64,000 nt of DNA from NCBI RefSeq assembly GCF_026230105.1, contig NC_079486.1:4154001-4218000 (forward strand), written 5' to 3'. The first letter of the stretch is position 1. Every line of letters begins with the position of its first letter. A program made the translations under genes and the position numbers. Source of the DNA: Diorhabda sublineata (lineage: Eukaryota > Arthropoda > Insecta > Coleoptera > Chrysomelidae). The notes under the pieces were generated by a model. It did no database searches and was not told the origin of the DNA. It was given only the letters and a program-made list of their open reading frames with translations. This document shows positions 1-11,991 of this stretch, one piece after another.

Positions 1-181
1 AAGGAAATATGGAATTCGGTAGGTCATTTGGAAACGCCTCATGTGATTCCGACAATGCCAAGTTTCGTAAAAAAAAGTCAAGTCTTCGATGCTCTGCCAT
101 TGAATGTGTCACCCCCATAATAATATAATATTCGGAAAGTGTGTTTCACTATGACTTGACGGAGACGGGAAAATCCAAAAA

Positions 182-436
182 GGCTCACTAATGACATTTT
201 TTCCTAAAAAAACTAATCAAAAAGTGGAAGAGAATTGTTAGTTGTCGAAACGGTGAAGGAAATATGGAATTCGGTAGGTCATTTGGAAACGCCTCATGTG
301 ATTCCGACAATGCCAAGTTTCGTAAAAAAAAGTCAAGTCTTCGATGCGCTGCCATTGAATGTGTCACCCCCATAATAATATAATATTCGGAAAGTGTGTT
401 TCACTATGACTTGACGGAGACGGGAAAATCCAAAAA
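182..436 (+). repeat. Representative type A unit (255 bp)
   Basis: Type A has the head tgacattttttcctaaaaaaac in place of the longer ctcaacaaaac head, which makes it about 3 bp shorter than other units. Its middle reads gaaggaaatatgg, then gtaggtcatttggaaacgcc, and the tail is usually gacggagacggg or gacgaagacggg. Other clear A units start at 952, 1855, 5066, 7109, 7364, 29418, 53145, 60867 and 61378. Two near-identical A units stand next to each other at 7109-7363 and 7364-7618, which is uncommon because A usually alternates with B or C types. Confidence 0.9.
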
Positions 437-693
437 GGCTCACTAATGGCATTGTTTTTTCTCAACAAAACTAATCAAAAAGTGGGATAGAATTGTTAAT
501 TGTCGAAACGGTGAAGGGAAGATGGAATTCGGTAGCTCATTTGGAAATGCCTTATGTGATTCTGACAATGCCAAGTTTCGTAAAAAAAAGTCAAGTCTTC
601 GATGCTCTGCCATTGAATGTGTCACCCCCATAATAATATAATATTCGGAAAGTGTGTTTCACTATGATTTGACGGAGAGGGAAAATCCAAAAA

Positions 694-951
694 GGCTCAC
701 TAATGGCATTGTTTTTCTCAACAAAACTAATCAAAAAGTGGGAGAGAATTGTTAATTGTCGAAACGGTGAAGGAAAGATGGAATTCGGTAGGTCATTTAG
801 AAAAACGTTATGTGATTCCGACAATGCCACGTTTCGTAAAAAAAAGTCAAGTCTTCGATGCTCTGCCATTGAATGTGTCACCCCCCATAATAATATAATA
901 TTCGGAAAGTGTGTTTCACTATGACTTGACGGAGACGGGTAAATCCAAAAA
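694..951 (+). repeat. Representative type D unit (258 bp, six-C tail)
   Basis: D combines a B head with gaaggaaagatgg, gtcatttagaaaaacg and gattccgacaatgccacg. Its tail often has six C (gtgtcacccccc) instead of five. The six-C form is also seen at 14649, 22475, 25555, 26585, 34407, 36225, 54171, 55201 and 59063-60091, among others. The second copy of this trimer (unit 1464-1720) has only five C, so the run length changes independently of the rest of the unit. Confidence 0.85.
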
Positions 952-1720
952 GGCTCACTAATGACATTTTTTCCTAAAAAAACTAATCAAAAAGTGGAAG
1001 AGAATTGTTAGTTGTCGAAACGGTGAAGGAAATATGGAATTCGGTAGGTCATTTGGAAACGCCTCATGTGATTCCGACAATGCCAAGTTTCGTAAAAAAA
1101 AGTCAAGTCTTCGATGCGCTGCCATTGAATGTGTCACCCCCATAATAATATAATATTCGGAAAGTGTGTTTCACTATGACTTGACGGAGACGGGAAAATC
1201 CAAAAAGGCTCACTAATGGCATTGTTTTTTCTCAACAAAACTAATCAAAAAGTGGGATAGAATTGTTAATTGTCGAAACGGTGAAGGGAAGATGGAATTC
1301 GGTAGCTCATTTGGAAATGCCTTATGTGATTCTGACAATGCCAAGTTTCGTAAAAAAAAGTCAAGTCTTCGATGCTCTGCCATTGAATGTGTCACCCCCA
1401 TAATAATATAATATTCGGAAAGTGTGTTTCACTATGATTTGACGGAGAGGGAAAATCCAAAAAGGCTCACTAATGGCATTGTTTTTCTCAACAAAACTAA
1501 TCAAAAAGTGGGAGAGAATTGTTAATTGTCGAAACGGTGAAGGAAAGATGGAATTCGGTAGGTCATTTAGAAAAACGTTATGTGATTCCGACAATGCCAC
1601 GTTTCGTAAAAAAAAGTCAAGTCTTCGATGCTCTGCCATTGAATGTGTCACCCCCATAATAATATAATATTCGGAAAGTGTGTTTCACTATGACTTGACG
1701 GAGACGGGAAAATCCAAAAA

Positions 1721-1854
1721 GGCTCACTAATGGCATTGTTTCCTAAAAAAACTAATCAAAAAGTGGAAGAGAATTGTTAGTTGTCACCCATAATAATATA
1801 ATATTCGGAAAGTGTGTTTCACTATGACTTGACGGAGACGGGTAAATCCAAAAA
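1721..1854 (+). repeat. Internally deleted unit (134 bp)
   Basis: The unit has a mixed B/A head and runs normally to gttagttgtc, then continues directly with acccataataat from the tail, so about 120 bp from the middle is missing. The two sides share the short word gtc (gttgtc|gaaacgg and gtgtc|acccc), consistent with a microhomology-mediated or slipped deletion. I see this junction only once in the window. Confidence 0.9.
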
Positions 1855-2622
1855 GGCTCACTAATGACATTTTTTCCTAAAAAAACTAATCAAAAAGTGG
1901 AAGAGAATTGTTAGTTGTCGAAACGGTGAAGGAAATATGGAATTCGGTAGGTCATTTGGAAACGCCTCATGTGATTCCGACAATGCCAAGTTTCGTAAAA
2001 AAAAGTCAAGTCTTCGATGCTCTGCCATTGAATGTGTCACCCCCATAATAATATAATATTCGGGAAGTGTGTTTCACTATGACCTGACGGAGAGGGGAAT
2101 ATCCAAAAAGGCTCACTAATGACATTATTTTTTCTCAACAAAACTAATCAAAAAGTGGAAGAGAATTGTTAGTTGTCGAAACGGTGAAGGGAATATGGAA
2201 TTCGGTAGGTCATTTAGAAACACGTTATGTGATTCTGACAATGCCAAGTTTCGTAAAAAAAAGTCAAGTCTTCGATGCTCTGCCATTGAAAGTGTCACCC
2301 CCATAATAATATAATATTCGGAAAGTGTGTTTCACTATGACTTGACGAAGACGGGAAAATCCAAAAAGGCTCACTAATGACATTTTTTCCTGAAAAAACT
2401 AATCAAAAAGTGGAAGAGAATTGTTAGTTGTCGAAACGGTGAAGGGAATATGGAATTCGGTAGGTCATTTGGAAATGCCTTATGTGATTTCGACAATGCC
2501 ACGTTTCGTGAAAAAAAGTCAAGTCTTCGATGCTCTGCCATTGAATGTGTCACCCCCATAATAATATAATATTCGGGATGTGTGTTTCACTATGACCTGA
2601 CGGAGAGGGGAATATCCAAAAA

Positions 2623-2879
2623 GGCTCACTAATGACATTATTTTTTCTCAACAAAACTAATCAAAAAGTGGAAGAGAATTGTTAGTTGTCGAAACGGTGA
2701 AGGGAATATGGAATTCGGTAGGTCATTTAGAAACACGTTATGTGATTCTGACAATGCCAAGTTTCGTAAAAAAAAGTCAAGTCTTTTATGCTCTGCCATT
2801 GAAAGTGTCACCCCCATAATAATATAATATTCGGAAAGTGTGTTTCACTATGACTTGACGGAGAGGGAAAATCCAAAAA
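2623..2879 (+). repeat. Representative type C unit (257 bp)
   Basis: Type C starts taatgacattattttttctc, has gtggaagagaattgttagttg, gggaatatgg, then gtaggtcatttagaaacacg and gattctgac. The tail begins gaaagtgtcacc rather than gaatgtgtcacc. It typically alternates with B in dimers (2623-4168) or occurs as adjacent C-C pairs (51601-52114, 53401-53913, 54430-54943, 55460-55973). Confidence 0.88.
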
Positions 2880-3137
2880 GGCTCACTAATGGCATTGTTT
2901 TTTCTCAACAAAACTAATCAAAAAGTGGGAGAGAATTGTTAATTGTCGAAACGGTGAAGGGAAGATGGAATTCGGTAGCTCATTTGGAAATGCCTTATGT
3001 GATTTCGACAATGCCACGTTTCGTAAAAAAAAGTCAAGTCTTCGATGCTCTGCCATTGAATGTGTCACCCCCATAATAATATAATATTCGGGAAGTGTGT
3101 TTCACTATGACCTGACGAAGAGGGGAATATCCAAAAA
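2880..3137 (+). repeat. Representative type B unit (258 bp)
   Basis: Type B starts taatggcattgttttttc, has gtgggagagaattgttaattg, then gggaagatgg, gtagctcatttggaaatgcc and gatttcgac. Its tail here is the gggaagtgtg / gacctgacg form. B is the commonest head and dominates 9934-12677. This copy is 106/258 G+C and contains 9 CpG by hand count. It is a useful reference unit for searching databases. Confidence 0.9.
2898..2924 (+). other. Helically phased T/A tracts in the unit head
   Basis: In this B unit a T6 tract (2898-2903), an A4 tract (2910-2913) and an A5 tract (2920-2924) have centres about 11 and 10.5 bp apart, close to one helical turn. An A8 tract follows at 3025-3032. Phased A-tracts generally bend DNA. 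The arrangement recurs in every unit with the ctcaacaaaac head. A units replace the A4 with a seven-A tract. Any role in nucleosome positioning is inference. Confidence 0.6.
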
Positions 3138-4426
3138 GGCTCACTAATGACATTATTTTTTCTCAACAAAACTAATCAAAAAGTGGAAGAGAATTGTTAG
3201 TTGTCGAAACGGTGAAGGGAATATGGAATTCGGTAGGTCATTTAGAAACACGTTATGTGATTCTGACAATGCCAAGTTTCGTAAAAAAAAGTCAAGTCTT
3301 TGATGCTCTGCCATTGAAAGTGTCACCCCCATAATAATATAATATTCGGAAAGTGTGTTTCACTATGACTTGACGGAGAGGGAAAATCCAAAAAGGCTCA
3401 CTAATGGCATTGTTTTTTCTCAACAAAACTAATCAAAAAGTGGGAGAGAATTGTTAATTGTCGAAACGGTGAAGGGAAGATGGAATTCGGTAGCTCATTT
3501 GGAAATGCCTTATGTGATTTCGACAATGCCACGTTTCGTAAAAAAAAGTCAAGTCTTCGATGCTCTGCCATTGAATGTGTCACCCCCATAATAATATAAT
3601 ATTCGGGAAGTGTGTTTCACTATGACCTGACGAAGAGGGGAATATCCAAAAAGGCTCACTAATGACATTATTTTTTCTCAACAAAACTAATCAAAAAGTG
3701 GAAGAGAATTGTTAGTTGTCGAAACGGTGAAGGGAATATGGAATTCGGTAGGTCATTTAGAAACACGTTATGTGATTCTGACAATGCCAAGTTTCGTAAA
3801 AAAAAGTCAAGTCTTTGATGCTCTGCCATTGAAAGTGTCACCCCCATAATAATATAATATTCGGAAAGTGTGTTTCACTATGACTTGACGGAGACGGGAA
3901 AATCCAAAAAGGCTCACTAATGGCATTGTTTTTTCTCAACAAAACTAATCAAAAAGTGGGAGAGAATTGTTAATTGTCGAAACGGTGAAGGGAAGATGGA
4001 ATTCGGTAGCTCATTTGGAAATGCCTTATGTGATATCGACAATGCCACGTTTCGTAAAAAAAAGTCAAGTCTTCGATGCTCTGCCATTGAATGTGTCACC
4101 CCCATAATAATATAATATTCGGGAAGTGTGTTTCACTATGACCTGACGGAGAGGGGAATATCCAAAAAGGCTCACTAATGACATTATTTTTTCTCAACAA
4201 AACTAATCAAAAAGTGGAAGAGAATTGTTAGTTGTCGAAACGGTGAAGGGAATATAGAATTCGGTAGGTCATTTAGAAACACGTTATGTGATTCCGACTA
4301 TGCCACGTTTCGTAAAAAAAAGTCAAGTCTTCGATGCTCTGCCATTGAAAGTGTCACCCCCATAATAATATAATATACGGAAAGTGTGTTTCACTATGAC
4401 TTGACGGAGACGGGAAAATACAAAAA

Positions 4427-4548
4427 GGCTCACTAATGACATTTTTTCCTAAAAAAACTAATCAAAAAGTGGAAGAGAATTGTTAGTTGTCGAAACGGTG
4501 AAGGAAATATGGAATTCGGTAGGTCATCTGGAAACGCCTTATGTGAAA
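4427..4548 (+). repeat. 122-bp deleted A unit, copy 1
   Basis: An A unit runs normally to catctggaaacgccttatgtga and is then joined to aaggctcactaatgg, the start of the next unit, so about 133 bp is lost. The junction falls between tgtga|ttcc in the middle and ccaaaa|aggctc at the unit end. It carries the marker catctgg (others catttgg). A B unit follows. Confidence 0.92.
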
Positions 4549-5320
4549 GGCTCACTAATGGCATTGTTTTTTCTCAACAAAACTAATCAAAAAGTGGGAG
4601 AGAATTGTTAATTGTCGAAACGGTGAAGGGAAGATGGAATTCGGTAGCTCATTTGGAAATGCCTTATGTGATTTCGACAATGCCACGTTTCGTAAAAAAA
4701 AGTCAAGTCTTCGATGCTCTACCATTGAATGTGTCACCCCCATAATAATATAATATTCGGGAAGTGTGTTTCACTATGACCTGACGGAGAGGGGAATATC
4801 CAAAAAGGCTCACTAATGACATTATTTTTTCTCAACAAAACTAATCAAAAAGTGGAGGAGAATTGTTATTTGTCGAAACGGTGAAGGGAAGATGGAATTC
4901 GGTAGGTCATTTAGAAAAACGTTATGTGATTCCGACTATGCCACGTTTCGTAAAAAAAAAGTCAAGTCTTCGATTCTCTGCCATTGAATGTGTCACCCCC
5001 ATAATAATATAATATTCGGAAAGTGTGTTTCACTATGACTTGACGAAGACGGGAAAATCCAAAAAGGCACACTAATGACATTTTTTCCTAAAAAAACTAA
5101 TCAAAAAGTGGAAGAGAATTGTTAGTTGTCGAAACGGTGAAGGAAATATGGAATTCGGTAGGTCATTTGGAAACGCCTCATGTGATTCCGACAATGCCAA
5201 GTTTCGTAAAAAAAAGTCAAGTCTTCGATGCTCTGCCATTGAATGTGTCACCCCCATAATAATATAATATTCGGAAAGTGTGTTTCACTATGACTTGACG
5301 GAGACGGGAAAATCCAAAAA
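4549..5320 (+). repeat. B-C'-A three-unit cassette, copy 1 (772 bp)
   Basis: The order is B with gctctaccattg (4549), C' with gtggaggag, nine A and cgattctctgcc (4807), then A (5066). The same order with the same three markers recurs at 16704-17475, 27101-27871, 37254-38024, 39821-40591 and 41358-42128. A further copy starts at 45710 but lacks the A unit. Confidence 0.87.
4807..5065 (+). repeat. Representative type C' unit (259 bp)
   Basis: C' shares the C head but reads gtggaggag or gtggaagag followed by gttatttgtcg, gggaagatgg and gtcatttagaaaaacg, then gattccgactatgcc. Many copies have nine A in the homopolymer and cgattctctgcc where other units have cgatgctctgcc. The next unit here opens ggcacactaatg, a private T-to-A change. 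C' units are abundant from 15 to 50 kb and rare between 51 and 61 kb. Confidence 0.85.
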
Positions 5321-6080
5321 GGCTCACTAATGACATTTTTTCCTAAAAAAACTAATCAAAAAGTGGAAGAGAATTGTTAGTTGTCGAAACGGTGAAGGAA
5401 ATATGGAATTCGGTAGGTCATCTGGAAACGCCTTATGTGAAAGTCTCACTAATGGCATTGTTTTTTCTCAACAAAACTAATCAAAAAGTGGGAGAGAATT
5501 GTTAATTGTCGAAACGGTGAAGGGAAGATGGAATTCGGTAGCTCATTTGGAAATGCCTTTTGTGATTTCGACAATGCCACGATTCGTAAAAAAAAGTCAA
5601 GTCTTCGATGCTCTGCCATTGAATGTGTCACCCCCATAATAATATAATATTCGGAAAGTGTGTTTCACTATGACTTGACGGAGACGGGAAAATCCAAAAA
5701 GGCTCACTAATGACATTTTTTCCTAAAAAAACTAATCAAAAAGTGGAAGAGAATTGTTAGTTGTCGAAACGGTGAAGGAAATATGGAATTCGGTAGGTCA
5801 TCTGGAAACGCCTTATGTGAAAGTCTCACTAATGGCATTGTTTTTTCTCAACAAAACTAATCAAAAAGTGGGAGAGAATTGTTAATTGTCGAAACGGTGA
5901 AGGGAAGATGGAATTCGGTAGCTCATTTGGAAATGCCTTATGTGATTTCGACAATGCCACGTTTCGTAAAAAAAAGTCAAGTCTCCGATGCTCTGCCATT
6001 GAATGTGTCACCCCCATAATAATATAATATTCGGGAAGTGTGTTTCACTATGACCTGACGGAGAGGGGAATATCCAAAAA
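5321..6080 (+). repeat. HOR: 380-bp cassette (122-bp deleted A + 258-bp B), two copies
   Basis: Copies are 5321-5700 and 5701-6080. Each begins with a 122-bp deleted A unit (5321-5442 and 5701-5822) carrying catctgg, followed by a B unit. In both copies the B unit opens aagtctcact, where the usual sequence is aaggctcact, so this G-to-T change preceded the duplication. The copies differ at a few sites, for example ccttttgtg versus ccttatgtg, and in their tails. Confidence 0.93.
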
Positions 6081-9000
6081 GGCTCACTAATGACATTATT
6101 TTTTCTCAACAAAACTAATCAAAAAGTGGAAGAGAATTGTTAGTTGTCGAAACGGTGAAGGGAATATGGAATTCGGTAGGTCATTTAGAAACACCTTATG
6201 TGATTCTGACAATGCCAAGTTTCGTAAAAAAAAGTCAAGTCTTCGATGCTCTGCCATTGAAAGTGTCACCCCCATAATAATATAATATTCGGAAAGTGTG
6301 TTTCACTATGACTTGACGGAGAGGGAATATCCAAAAAGGCTCACTAATGACATTATTTTTTCTCTACTAAACTAATCAAAAAGTGGAAGAGAATTGTTAG
6401 TTGTCGAAACGGTGAAGGGAATATGGAATTCGGTAGGTCATTTAGAAACACGTTATGTGATTCTGACAATGCCAAGTTTCGTAAAAAAAAGTCAAGTCTT
6501 CGATGCTCTGCCATTGAAAGTGTCACCCCCATAATAATATAATTATCGGAAAGTGTGTTTCACTATGACTTGACGAAGACGGGAAAATCCAAAAAGGCTC
6601 ACTAATGACATTTTTTCCCAAAAAAACTAATCAAAAAGTGGAAGAGAATTGTTAGTTGTCGAAACGGTGAAGGAAATATGGAATTCGGTAGGTCATTTGG
6701 AAACGCCTCATGTGATTCCGACAATGCCAAGTTTCGTAAAAAAAAGTCAAGTCTTCGATGCTCTGCCATTGAAAGTGTCACCCCCATAATAATATAATAT
6801 TCGGAAAGTGTGTTTCACTATGACTTGACGGAGAGGGAATATCCAAAAAGGCTCACTAATGACATTATTTTTTCTCTACTAAACTAATCAAAAAGTGGAA
6901 GAGAATTGTTAGTTGTCGAAACGGTGAAGGGAATATGGAATTCGGTAGGTCATTTAGAAAAACGTTATGTGATTCCGACTATGCCACGTTTCGTAAAAAA
7001 AAAGTCAAGTCTTCGATTCTCTGCCATTGAATGTGTCACCCCCATAATAATATAATATTCGGAAAGTGTGTTTCACTATGATTTGACGAAGACGGGAAAA
7101 TCCAAAAAGGCTCACTAATGACATTTTTTCCTAAAAAAACTAATCAAAAAGTGGAAGAGAATTGTTAGTTGTCGAAACGGTGAAGGAAATATGGAATTCG
7201 GTAGGTCATTTGGAAACGCCTCATGTGATTCCGACAATGCCAAGTTTCGTAAAAAAAAGTCAAGTCTTCGATGCTCTGCCATTGAATGTGTCACCCCCAT
7301 AATAATATAATATTCGGAAAGTGTGTTTCACTATGACTTGACGGAGACGGGAAAATCCAAAAAGGCTCACTAATGACATTTTTTCCTAAAAAAACTAATC
7401 AAAAAGTGGAAGAGAATTGTTAGTTGTCGAAACGGTGAAGGAAATATGGAATTCGGTAGGTCATTTGGAAACGCCTCATGTGATTCCGACAATGCCAAGT
7501 TTCGTAAAAAAAAGTCAAGTCTTCGATGCTCTGCCATTGAATGTGTCACCCCCATAATAATATAATATTCGGAAAGTGTGTTTCACTATGACTTGACGGA
7601 GACGGGAAAATCCAAAAAGGCTCACTAATGACATTTTTTCCTAAAAAAACTAATCAAAAAGTGGAAGAGAATTGTTAGTTGTCGAAACGGTGAAGGGAAG
7701 ATGGAATTCGGTAGCTCATTTGGAAATGCCTTATGTGATTTCGACAATGCCACGTTTCGTAAAAAAAAGTCAAGTCTTCGATGCTCTGCCATTGAATGTG
7801 TCACCCCCATAATAATATAATATTCGGGAAGTGTGTTTCACTATGACCTGACGGAGAGGGGAATATCCAAAAAGGCTCACTAATGACATTATTTTTTCCC
7901 AACAAAACTTATCAAAAAGTGGAAGAGAATTGTTAGTTGTCGAAACGGTGAAGGGAATATGGAATTCGGTAGGTCATTTAGAAACACGTTATGTGATTCT
8001 GACAATGCCAAGTTTCGTAAAAAAAAGTCAAGTCTTCTATGCTCTGCCATTGAAAGTGTCACCCCCATAATAATATAATATTCGGAAAGTGTGTTTCACT
8101 ATGACTTGACGGAGACGGGAAAATTCAAAAAGGCTCACTAATGGCATTGTTTTTTCTCAACAAAACTAATCAAAAAGTGGGAGAGAATTGTTAATTGTCG
8201 AAACGGTGAAGGGAAGATGGAATTCGGTAGCTCATTTGGAAATGCCTAATGTGATTTCGACAATGCCACGTTTCGTAAAAAAAGTCAAGTCTTCGATGCT
8301 CTGCCATTGAATGTGTCACCCCCATAATAATATAATATTCGGAAAGTGTGTTTCACTATGATTTGACGGAGAGGGAAAATCCAAAAAGGCTCGCTAATGG
8401 CATTGTTATTTCTCAACAAAACTAATCAAAAAGTGGGAGAGAATTGTTAATTGTCGAAACGGTGAAGGGAAGATGGAATTCGGTAGGTCATTTAGAAAAA
8501 CGTTATGTGATTCCGACAATGCCACGTTTCGTAAAAAAAAGTCAAGTCTTCGATGCTCTGCCATTGAATGTGTCACCCCCCATAATAATATAATATTCGG
8601 AAAGTGTGTTTCACTATGACATGACGGAGAGGGAATATCCAAAAAGGCTCACTAATGACATTATTTTTTCTCTACTAAACTAATCAAAAAGTGGAAGAGA
8701 ATTGTTAGTTGTCGAAACGGTGAAGGGAATATGGAATTCGGTAGGTCATTTAGAAACACGTTATGTGATTCTGACAATGCCAAGTTTCGTAAAAAAAAGT
8801 CAAGTCTTCGATGCTCTGCCATTGAAAGTGTCACCCCCATAATAATATAATATTCGGAAAGTGTGTTTCACTATGACTTGACGGAGACGGGAAAATCCAA
8901 AAAGGCTCACTAATGGCATTGTTTTTTCTCAACAAAACTAATCAAAAAGTGGGAGAGAATTGTTAATTGTCGAAACGGTGAAGGGAAGATGGAATTCGGT

Positions 9001-9933
9001 AGCTCATTTGGAAATGACTTATGTGATTTCGACAATGCCACGTTTCGTAAAAAAAAGTCAAGTCTTCGATGCTCTGCCATTGAATGTGTCACCCCCATAA
9101 TAATATAATATTCGGGAAGTGTGTTTCACTATGACCTGACGGAGAGGGGAATATCCAGAAAGGCTCACTAATGACATTATTTTTTCTCAACAAAACTAAT
9201 CAAAAAGTGGAAGAGAATTGTTAGTTGTCGAAACGGTGAAGGGAATATGGAATTCAGTAGGTCATTTAGAAACACCTTATGTGATTCTGACAATGCCAAG
9301 TTTCGTAAAAAAAAGTCAAGTCTTCGATGCTCTGCCATTGAAAGTGTCACCCCCATAATAATATAATATTCGGAAAGTGTGTTTCACTATGACTTGACGG
9401 AGAGGGAATATCCAAAAAGGCTCACTAATGACATTATTTTTTCTCTACTAAACTAATCAAAAAGTGGGAGAGAATTGTTAATTGTCGAAACGGTGAAGGG
9501 AAGATGGAATTCGGTAGCTAATTTGGAAATGCCTAATGTGATTTCGACAATGCCACGTTTCGTAAAAAAAAGTCAAGTCTTCGATGCTCTGCCATTGAAT
9601 GTGTCACCCCCATAATAATATAATATTCGGGAAGTGTGTTTCACTATGACCTGATGGAGAGGGGAATATCCAGAAAGGCTCACTAATGACATTATTTTTT
9701 CTCAACAAAACTAATCAAAAAGTGGAAGAGAATTGTTAGTTGTCGAAACGGTGAAGGGAATATGGAATTCGGTAGGTCATTTAGAAACACGTTATGTGAT
9801 TCTGACAATGCCAAGTTTCGTAAAAAAAAGTCAAGTCTTCGATGCTCTGCCATTGAAAGTGTCACCCCCATAATAATATAATAATCGGAAAGTGTGTTTC
9901 ACTATGACTTGACGGAGAGGGAAAATCCAAAAA
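6081..9933 (+). repeat. Mixed A/B/C/D units without a single dominant HOR
   Basis: About 15 units of mostly 255-258 bp. A local marker, the head variant tttctctactaaac, occurs near 6360, 6870, 8670 and 9440. Unit 7619-7873 is mosaic: it has an A head and a B middle. The D unit beginning near 8392 has ggctcgctaatgg and gttatttctc. No non-satellite sequence is present. Confidence 0.85.
7619..7873 (+). repeat. Mosaic unit, A head joined to B middle
   Basis: The head has the A-specific ttttttcctaaaaaaac and gtggaagagaattgttag. From about 7694 it changes to the B-specific gggaagatgg, gtagctcatttgg and gatttcgac. The switch lies between 7677 and 7696, in sequence common to both types. It keeps the 255-bp A length. 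It follows two ordinary A units. Confidence 0.85.
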
Positions 9934-11991
9934 GGCTCACTAATGGCATTGTTTTTTCTCAACAAAACTAATCAAAAAGTGGGAGAGAATTGTTAATTGT
10001 CGAAACGGTGAAGGGAAGATGGAATTCGGTAGCTCATTTGGAAATGCCTTAAGTGATTTTGACAATGCCAAGTTTCGTAAAAAAAAGTCAAGTCTTCGAT
10101 GCTCTGCCATTGAATGTGTCACCCCCATAATAATATAATATTCGGAAAGTGTGTTTCACTATGATTTGACGGAGAGGGAAAATCCAAAAAGGCTCACTAA
10201 TGGCATTGTTTTTTATCAACAAAACTAATCAAAAAGTGAGAGAGAATTGTTAATTGTCGAAACGGTGAAGGGAAGATGGAATTCGGTAGCTCATTTGGAA
10301 ATGCCTTATGTGATTTCGACAATGCCACGTTTCGTAAAAAAAAGTCAAGTCTTCGATGCTCTGCCATTGAATGTGTCACCCCCATAATAATATAATATTC
10401 GGAAAGTGTGTTTCACTATGATTTGACGGAGAGGGAAAATCCAAAAAGGCTCACTAATGGCATTGGTTTTTCTCAACAAAACTAATCAAAAAGTGGGAGA
10501 GAATTGTTAATTGTCGAAACGGTGAAGGGAAGATGGAATTCGGTAGCTCATTTGGAAATGCCTTAAGTGATTCTGACAATGCCAAGTTTCGTAAAAAAAA
10601 GTCAAGTCTTCGATGCTCTGCCATTGAATGTGTCACCCCCATAATAATTTAATATTCGGAAAGTGTGTTTCACTATGACTTGACGGAGACGGGAAAATCC
10701 AAAAAGGCTCACTAATGGCATTGTTTTTTCTCAACAAAACTAATCAAAAAGTGGGAGAGAATTGTTAATTGTCGAAACGGTGAAGGGAAGATGGAATTCG
10801 GTAGCTCATTTGGAAATGCCTTATGTGATTTCGACAATGCCACGTTTCGTAAAAAAAAGTCAAGTCTTCGATGCTCTGCCATTGAAAGTGTCACCCCCAT
10901 AATAATATAATAATCGGAAAGTGTGTTTCACTATGATTTGACGGAGAGGGAAAATCCAAAAAGGCTCACTAATGGCATTGTTTTTTATCAACAAAACTAA
11001 TCAAAAAGTGAGAGAGAATTGTTAATTGTCGAAACGGTGAAGGGAAGATGGAATTCGGTAGCTCATTTGGAAATGCCTTATGTGATTTCGACAATGCCAC
11101 GTTTCGTAAAAAAAAGTCAAGTCTTCGATGCTCTGCCATTGAAAGTGTCACCCCCATAATAATATAATAATCGGAAAGTGTGTTTCACTATGACTTGACG
11201 GAGAGGGAAAATCCAAAAAGGCTCACTAATGGCATTGTTTTTTCTCAACAAAACTAATCAAAAAGTGGGAGAGAATTGTAAGTTGTCGAAACGGTGAAGG
11301 AAATATGGAATTCGGTAGGTCATTTGGAAACGCCTCATGTGATTCTGACAATGCCAAGTTTCGTAAAAAAAAGTCAAGTCTTCGATGCTCTGCCATTGAA
11401 TGTGTCACCCCCATAATAATTTAATATTCGGAAAGTGTGTTTCACTATGACTTGACGGAGACGGGAAAATCCAAAAAGGCTCACTAATGGCATTGTTTTT
11501 TCTCAACAAAACTAATCAAAAAGTGGGAGAGAATTGTTAATTGTCGAAACGGTGAAGGGAAGATGGAATTCGGTAGCTCATTTGGAAATGCCTTATGTGA
11601 TTTCGACAATGCCACGTTTCGTAAAAAAAAATCAAGTCTTCGATGCTCTGCCATTGAAAGTGTCACCCCCATAATAATATAATAATCGGAAAGTGTGTTT
11701 CACTATGATTTGACGGAGAGGGAAAATCCAAAAAGGCTCACTAATGGCATTGTTTTTTATCAACAAAACTAATCAAAAAGTGAGAGAGAATTGTTAATTG
11801 TCGAAACGGTGAAGGGAAGATGGAATTCGGTAGCTCATTTGGAAATGCCTTATGTGATTTCGACAATGCCACGTTTCGTAAAAAAAAGTCAAGTCTTCGA
11901 TGCTCTGCCATTGAATGTGTCACCCCCATAATAATATAATATTCGGAAAGTGTGTTTCACTATGTCTTGACGGAGAGGGAATATCCAAAAA
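9934..11991 (+). repeat. Regular B-rich domain with a 772-bp trimer repeated
   Basis: Eight consecutive units are 257 or 258 bp. The clearest trimer pair is 10448-11219 and 11220-11991, each 772 bp. Shared markers are: cataataatttaat in the first unit, gaaagtgtcacc with ataataatcgg in the second, and ttttttatcaac with gtgagagag in the third. The third-type unit also occurs at 10191, giving three copies at exact 772-bp spacing (10191, 10963, 11735). The first units of the two copies differ in the middle: B-type with ccttaagtg at 10448, A-type with gcctcatgtg at 11220. Confidence 0.9.

Larger units (their letters stand above)
182..1720 (+). repeat. HOR: A-B-D trimer, two copies of ~770 bp
   Basis: Copy 1 is 182-951 (255+257+258 bp) and copy 2 is 952-1720 (255+257+257 bp). 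Corresponding units share private features: gatgcgctgcc in both A units, gtgggatagaattg in both B units, and a gatttgacggagaggg tail on both B units. The only differences I noticed are the C-run length in unit D (6 versus 5) and a gggtaaatcc change at the end of copy 1. That suggests a recent duplication. Confidence 0.93.
2623..4168 (+). repeat. HOR: C-B dimer, three copies of ~515 bp
   Basis: Dimers are 2623-3137 (515 bp), 3138-3652 (515 bp) and 3653-4168 (516 bp). The first two B units end gacctgacgaagagggg, a tail otherwise rare. The C units show a small local lineage in the ctt/tgatgc region: cttttatgc in the first, ctttgatgc in the second and third. An earlier related C-A pair lies at 2110-2622. 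Confidence 0.9.

Noticed and set aside
703..924. Plus-strand ORFs of 64-81 codons (also near 1473, 19235, 20329, 24556, 35192, 45669, 61130)
   Set aside because: They lie wholly within satellite units, overlap the minus-strand frame and arise where single changes remove a stop or shift the frame. I see no support for translation; only the near-open frame itself is noted as a finding.
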